NCBI GenBank assembly: GCA_903921835.1
Contig: CAIXRL010000650.1
Coordinates: 1-6,028, forward strand
DNA length: 6,028 bases
Direction: 5' to 3'
DNA from: Candidatus Eiseniibacteriota bacterium
GTDB lineage: Bacteria; Eisenbacteria; RBG-16-71-46
The first letter of the stretch is position 1; each line of letters starts with the position of its first letter. Under the pieces are notes generated by a model. It saw only the letters and a list, made by a program, of their open reading frames with translations, made no database searches and had not been told where the DNA came from. Positions 4,905 through 6,028 of the stretch are shown here, in pieces. Position numbers and translations under genes: made by a program.

Positions 4905-5858
4905 ATGACTGCTGAAAAGAAGAAGCTCGCGATCCTGGCGGTCGGCGGCAACTCGCTCATCGTGGACGCGAAGCACGCCACCGTGGAGGACCAGTACCAC
5001 GCGGTCGAGGAGACGTGCCGCCACATCGCCGGCCTGGTGAAGCACGGCTGGCGGGTCGTGGTGACGCACGGCAATGGCCCGCAGGTCGGCTTCATCCTGC
5101 GGCGCAGCGAGCTGTCGCGTCACGAGCTGCACGACGTTCCACTCGACTCGTGCGGCGCCGACACGCAGGGCGCGATCGGCTACCAGGTGCAGCGCGCGAT
5201 GTACAACGAGATGCGGGCCTGGCCCGTCCGGCCGGACGTCGCGACGGTCGTGACCCAGGTGCTCGTGGACCGCGAGGATCCATCGTTCCGCAAACCCTCC
5301 AAGCCCATCGGCTCGTTCATGAGCGAGCAGGACGCGAAGGAGCACCGGGACAAGAGCGGCTGGGACGTGGTCGAGGACGCCGGCCGCGGCTGGCGGCGCG
5401 TGGTCGCCTCACCGCGACCCATGCGAATCGTCGAGTTGGAGTGCATCCGGCGGCTGCTCGAGAGCGACACCGTGGTCGTCGCCGTGGGCGGCGGTGGCAT
5501 CCCCGTGGTCGAGGATGCGAAAGGCCTGCTCACGGGCGCCGCGGCCGTCATCGACAAGGACCTGGCCACGAGCCTGCTCGCGCGCAACCTGGACGCGGAC
5601 CTGCTCATCATCTCCACCGCGGTGGAGAAGGTCTGTCTCAACTACAACAAGCCGGACCAGAAGTCGCTCGACCGCATCACGCTCGCCGAGGCGAAGCAGT
5701 ACCTCGCGGACGGCCATTTCGCGCCCGGAAGCATGAAGCCGAAGGTCGAGGCGATCATCGAGTTCCTGGAGGCCGGCGGCAAGCAGGCGCTCATCACCGA
5801 CCCGGCGCACCTGCTGGACGCCATCGAGGGTCGGACGGGCACCTGGATCGTCGCATGA
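4905..5858 (+). CDS. arcC: Carbamate kinase
   Basis: This 317-aa cytosolic enzyme of the amino-acid kinase family interconverts carbamoyl phosphate plus ADP with carbamate plus ATP; in catabolic clusters it makes ATP. The family motifs are all present in order: AVGGNSL (12-18), THGNGPQVG (54-62), the KPSKPIGSF segment (130-138), GRGWRRVVASPRP (160-172), AVGGGGIPVV (193-202), GAAAVIDKDLAT (211-222), FAPGSMKPKVEA (272-283) and the C-terminal ITDPAHLLDAIEGRTGT (297-313). The length is that of ordinary ArcC/YqeA proteins and no key motif is missing. The ATG start has AGGGAG 8 bases upstream. It is the last gene of the unit, and lies without arcA (arginine deiminase). Together with the YgeW-type transferase this points to the YqeA role, ATP recovery from a ureido compound, rather than the arginine deiminase pathway. 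Confidence 0.96.
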   Translation: MTAEKKKLAILAVGGNSLIVDAKHATVEDQYHAVEETCRHIAGLVKHGWRVVVTHGNGPQVGFILRRSELSRHELHDVPLDSCGADTQGAIGYQVQRAMYNEMRAWPVRPDVATVVTQVLVDREDPSFRKPSKPIGSFMSEQDAKEHRDKSGWDVVEDAGRGWRRVVASPRPMRIVELECIRRLLESDTVVVAVGGGGIPVVEDAKGLLTGAAAVIDKDLATSLLARNLDADLLIISTAVEKVCLNYNKPDQKSLDRITLAEAKQYLADGHFAPGSMKPKVEAIIEFLEAGGKQALITDPAHLLDAIEGRTGTWIVA

Positions 5859-5861
5859 TCG

Positions 5862-5895
5862 TCGCCCGCCGGGCGCAGCGTCGCCCGGCGGGCGA
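5862..5895 (+). terminator. Strong hairpin closing the operon
   Basis: TCGCCCGCCGGGCG (5862-5875) and CGCCCGGCGGGCGA (5882-5895) form a perfect 14-bp stem with a 6-base loop, starting 4 bases after the carbamate kinase stop. Only a mixed purine stretch (AGTGAAA) follows instead of a T-run. High-GC genomes often use such long stems at operon ends, so termination or 3'-end protection is the likely role. Confidence 0.7.
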
Positions 5896-5983
5896 AGTGA
5901 AACCCGCCTAGCCCGGACGATTCACGAACCGCCAGCCGAGAGTGCGAGATGTGCGTCAGCCGCAAGACGATCGGCCGGCCGGA

Positions 5984-5998
5984 CCCACCTTCGGTGGG
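5984..5998 (+). other. Short hairpin in the downstream intergenic region
   Basis: CCCACC (5984-5989) pairs with GGTGGG (5993-5998) around a TTC loop; alternatively the outer five pairs close a slightly larger loop. It sits about 90 bases after the operon-end hairpin. It could belong to the leader of a gene beyond the window. Confidence 0.3.
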
Positions 5999-6010
5999 GA
6001 CCCCGGAACC

Positions 6011-6023
6011 GTGTTGTCAACAC
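6011..6023 (+). promoter_or_regulatory. 13-bp palindrome, possible operator of the next locus
   Basis: GTGTTG and CAACAC flank a single central T, giving a perfect 6-bp dyad typical in size of a dimeric repressor site. It includes TTGTCA (6014-6019), a 5 of 6 match to a -35 hexamer, so an operator overlapping a promoter is conceivable. The window ends 5 bases later, so the downstream -10 and gene are not visible. Confidence 0.3.
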
Positions 6024-6028
6024 GATGA

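Noticed and set aside
1500..5345. Very long open frame on the minus strand (1281 codons) across parts of all four genes
   Set aside because: It runs antisense to strongly supported genes and across their intergenic gaps. The product is an Arg/Ala/His/Asp-rich string with no motif. It is a by-product of high G/C at third codon positions, which removes stops from the opposite strand.
4905..5858. Arginine deiminase pathway operon
   Set aside because: There is no arginine deiminase or arginine/ornithine antiporter here, and the transferase is not of the catabolic OTCase type.
5972..5981. CGGCCGGCCG palindrome as a regulatory site
   Set aside because: Self-complementary GC words of this kind are common by chance in such GC-rich DNA and nothing else marks this copy.
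5949..6028. ATG at 5949 open to the window end, and ATG at 6025, as the start of a next gene
   Set aside because: Neither has a good ribosome binding site. The visible 26 residues (Pro- and Cys-rich) have no recognisable character and cross a hairpin and a palindrome, so intergenic sequence is more likely.

Overview
The window looks like chromosomal DNA from a high-GC bacterium (about 70% G+C by eye, with strong G/C preference at third codon positions and clear purine-rich Shine-Dalgarno sites). A proteobacterium is plausible from the overall style, but nothing here is a firm taxonomic marker. There are no mobile elements, CRISPR arrays, tRNA or rRNA genes.

Layout. Bases 1-60 hold the last codons of an upstream gene. 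A tiny one-helix membrane protein follows (88-174), then a GC-rich hairpin that may end that unit (202-231). A leader of about 350 bases without a gene (175-528) carries a perfect tandem 10-bp repeat, a 12-bp direct repeat, several GGCGCC palindromes, a weak promoter candidate and a small hairpin next to the first ribosome binding site. Four genes follow on the + strand: a YgeW-type carbamoyltransferase (529-1674), a YgeY-like M20 metallohydrolase that starts on TTG and overlaps the first stop codon (1671-3224), a fold-type II PLP enzyme of unknown substrate (3378-4856), and carbamate kinase (4905-5858). A perfect 14-bp hairpin (5862-5895) closes the unit. The last 130 bases carry a small hairpin and a 13-bp palindrome, probably belonging to the next locus.

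How the genes fit together. In E. coli, ygeW, ygeX (diaminopropionate ammonia-lyase), ygeY and yqeA (carbamate kinase) lie in one cluster that is linked by context and genetics to purine and ureido-compound breakdown and to selenium-dependent hydroxylases. This window keeps the carbamoyltransferase, the hydrolase and the kinase. In place of a recognisable YgeX it has a different PLP lyase-like protein. The simplest reading is a catabolic route in which a carbamoylated (ureido) amino compound is trimmed by the hydrolase and the PLP enzyme. YgeW would then transfer the carbamoyl group to phosphate, and carbamate kinase would convert carbamoyl phosphate plus ADP to ATP, with carbamate decaying to ammonia and CO2. 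The true substrate, and the order of the hydrolase, lyase and transferase steps, cannot be read from the sequence.
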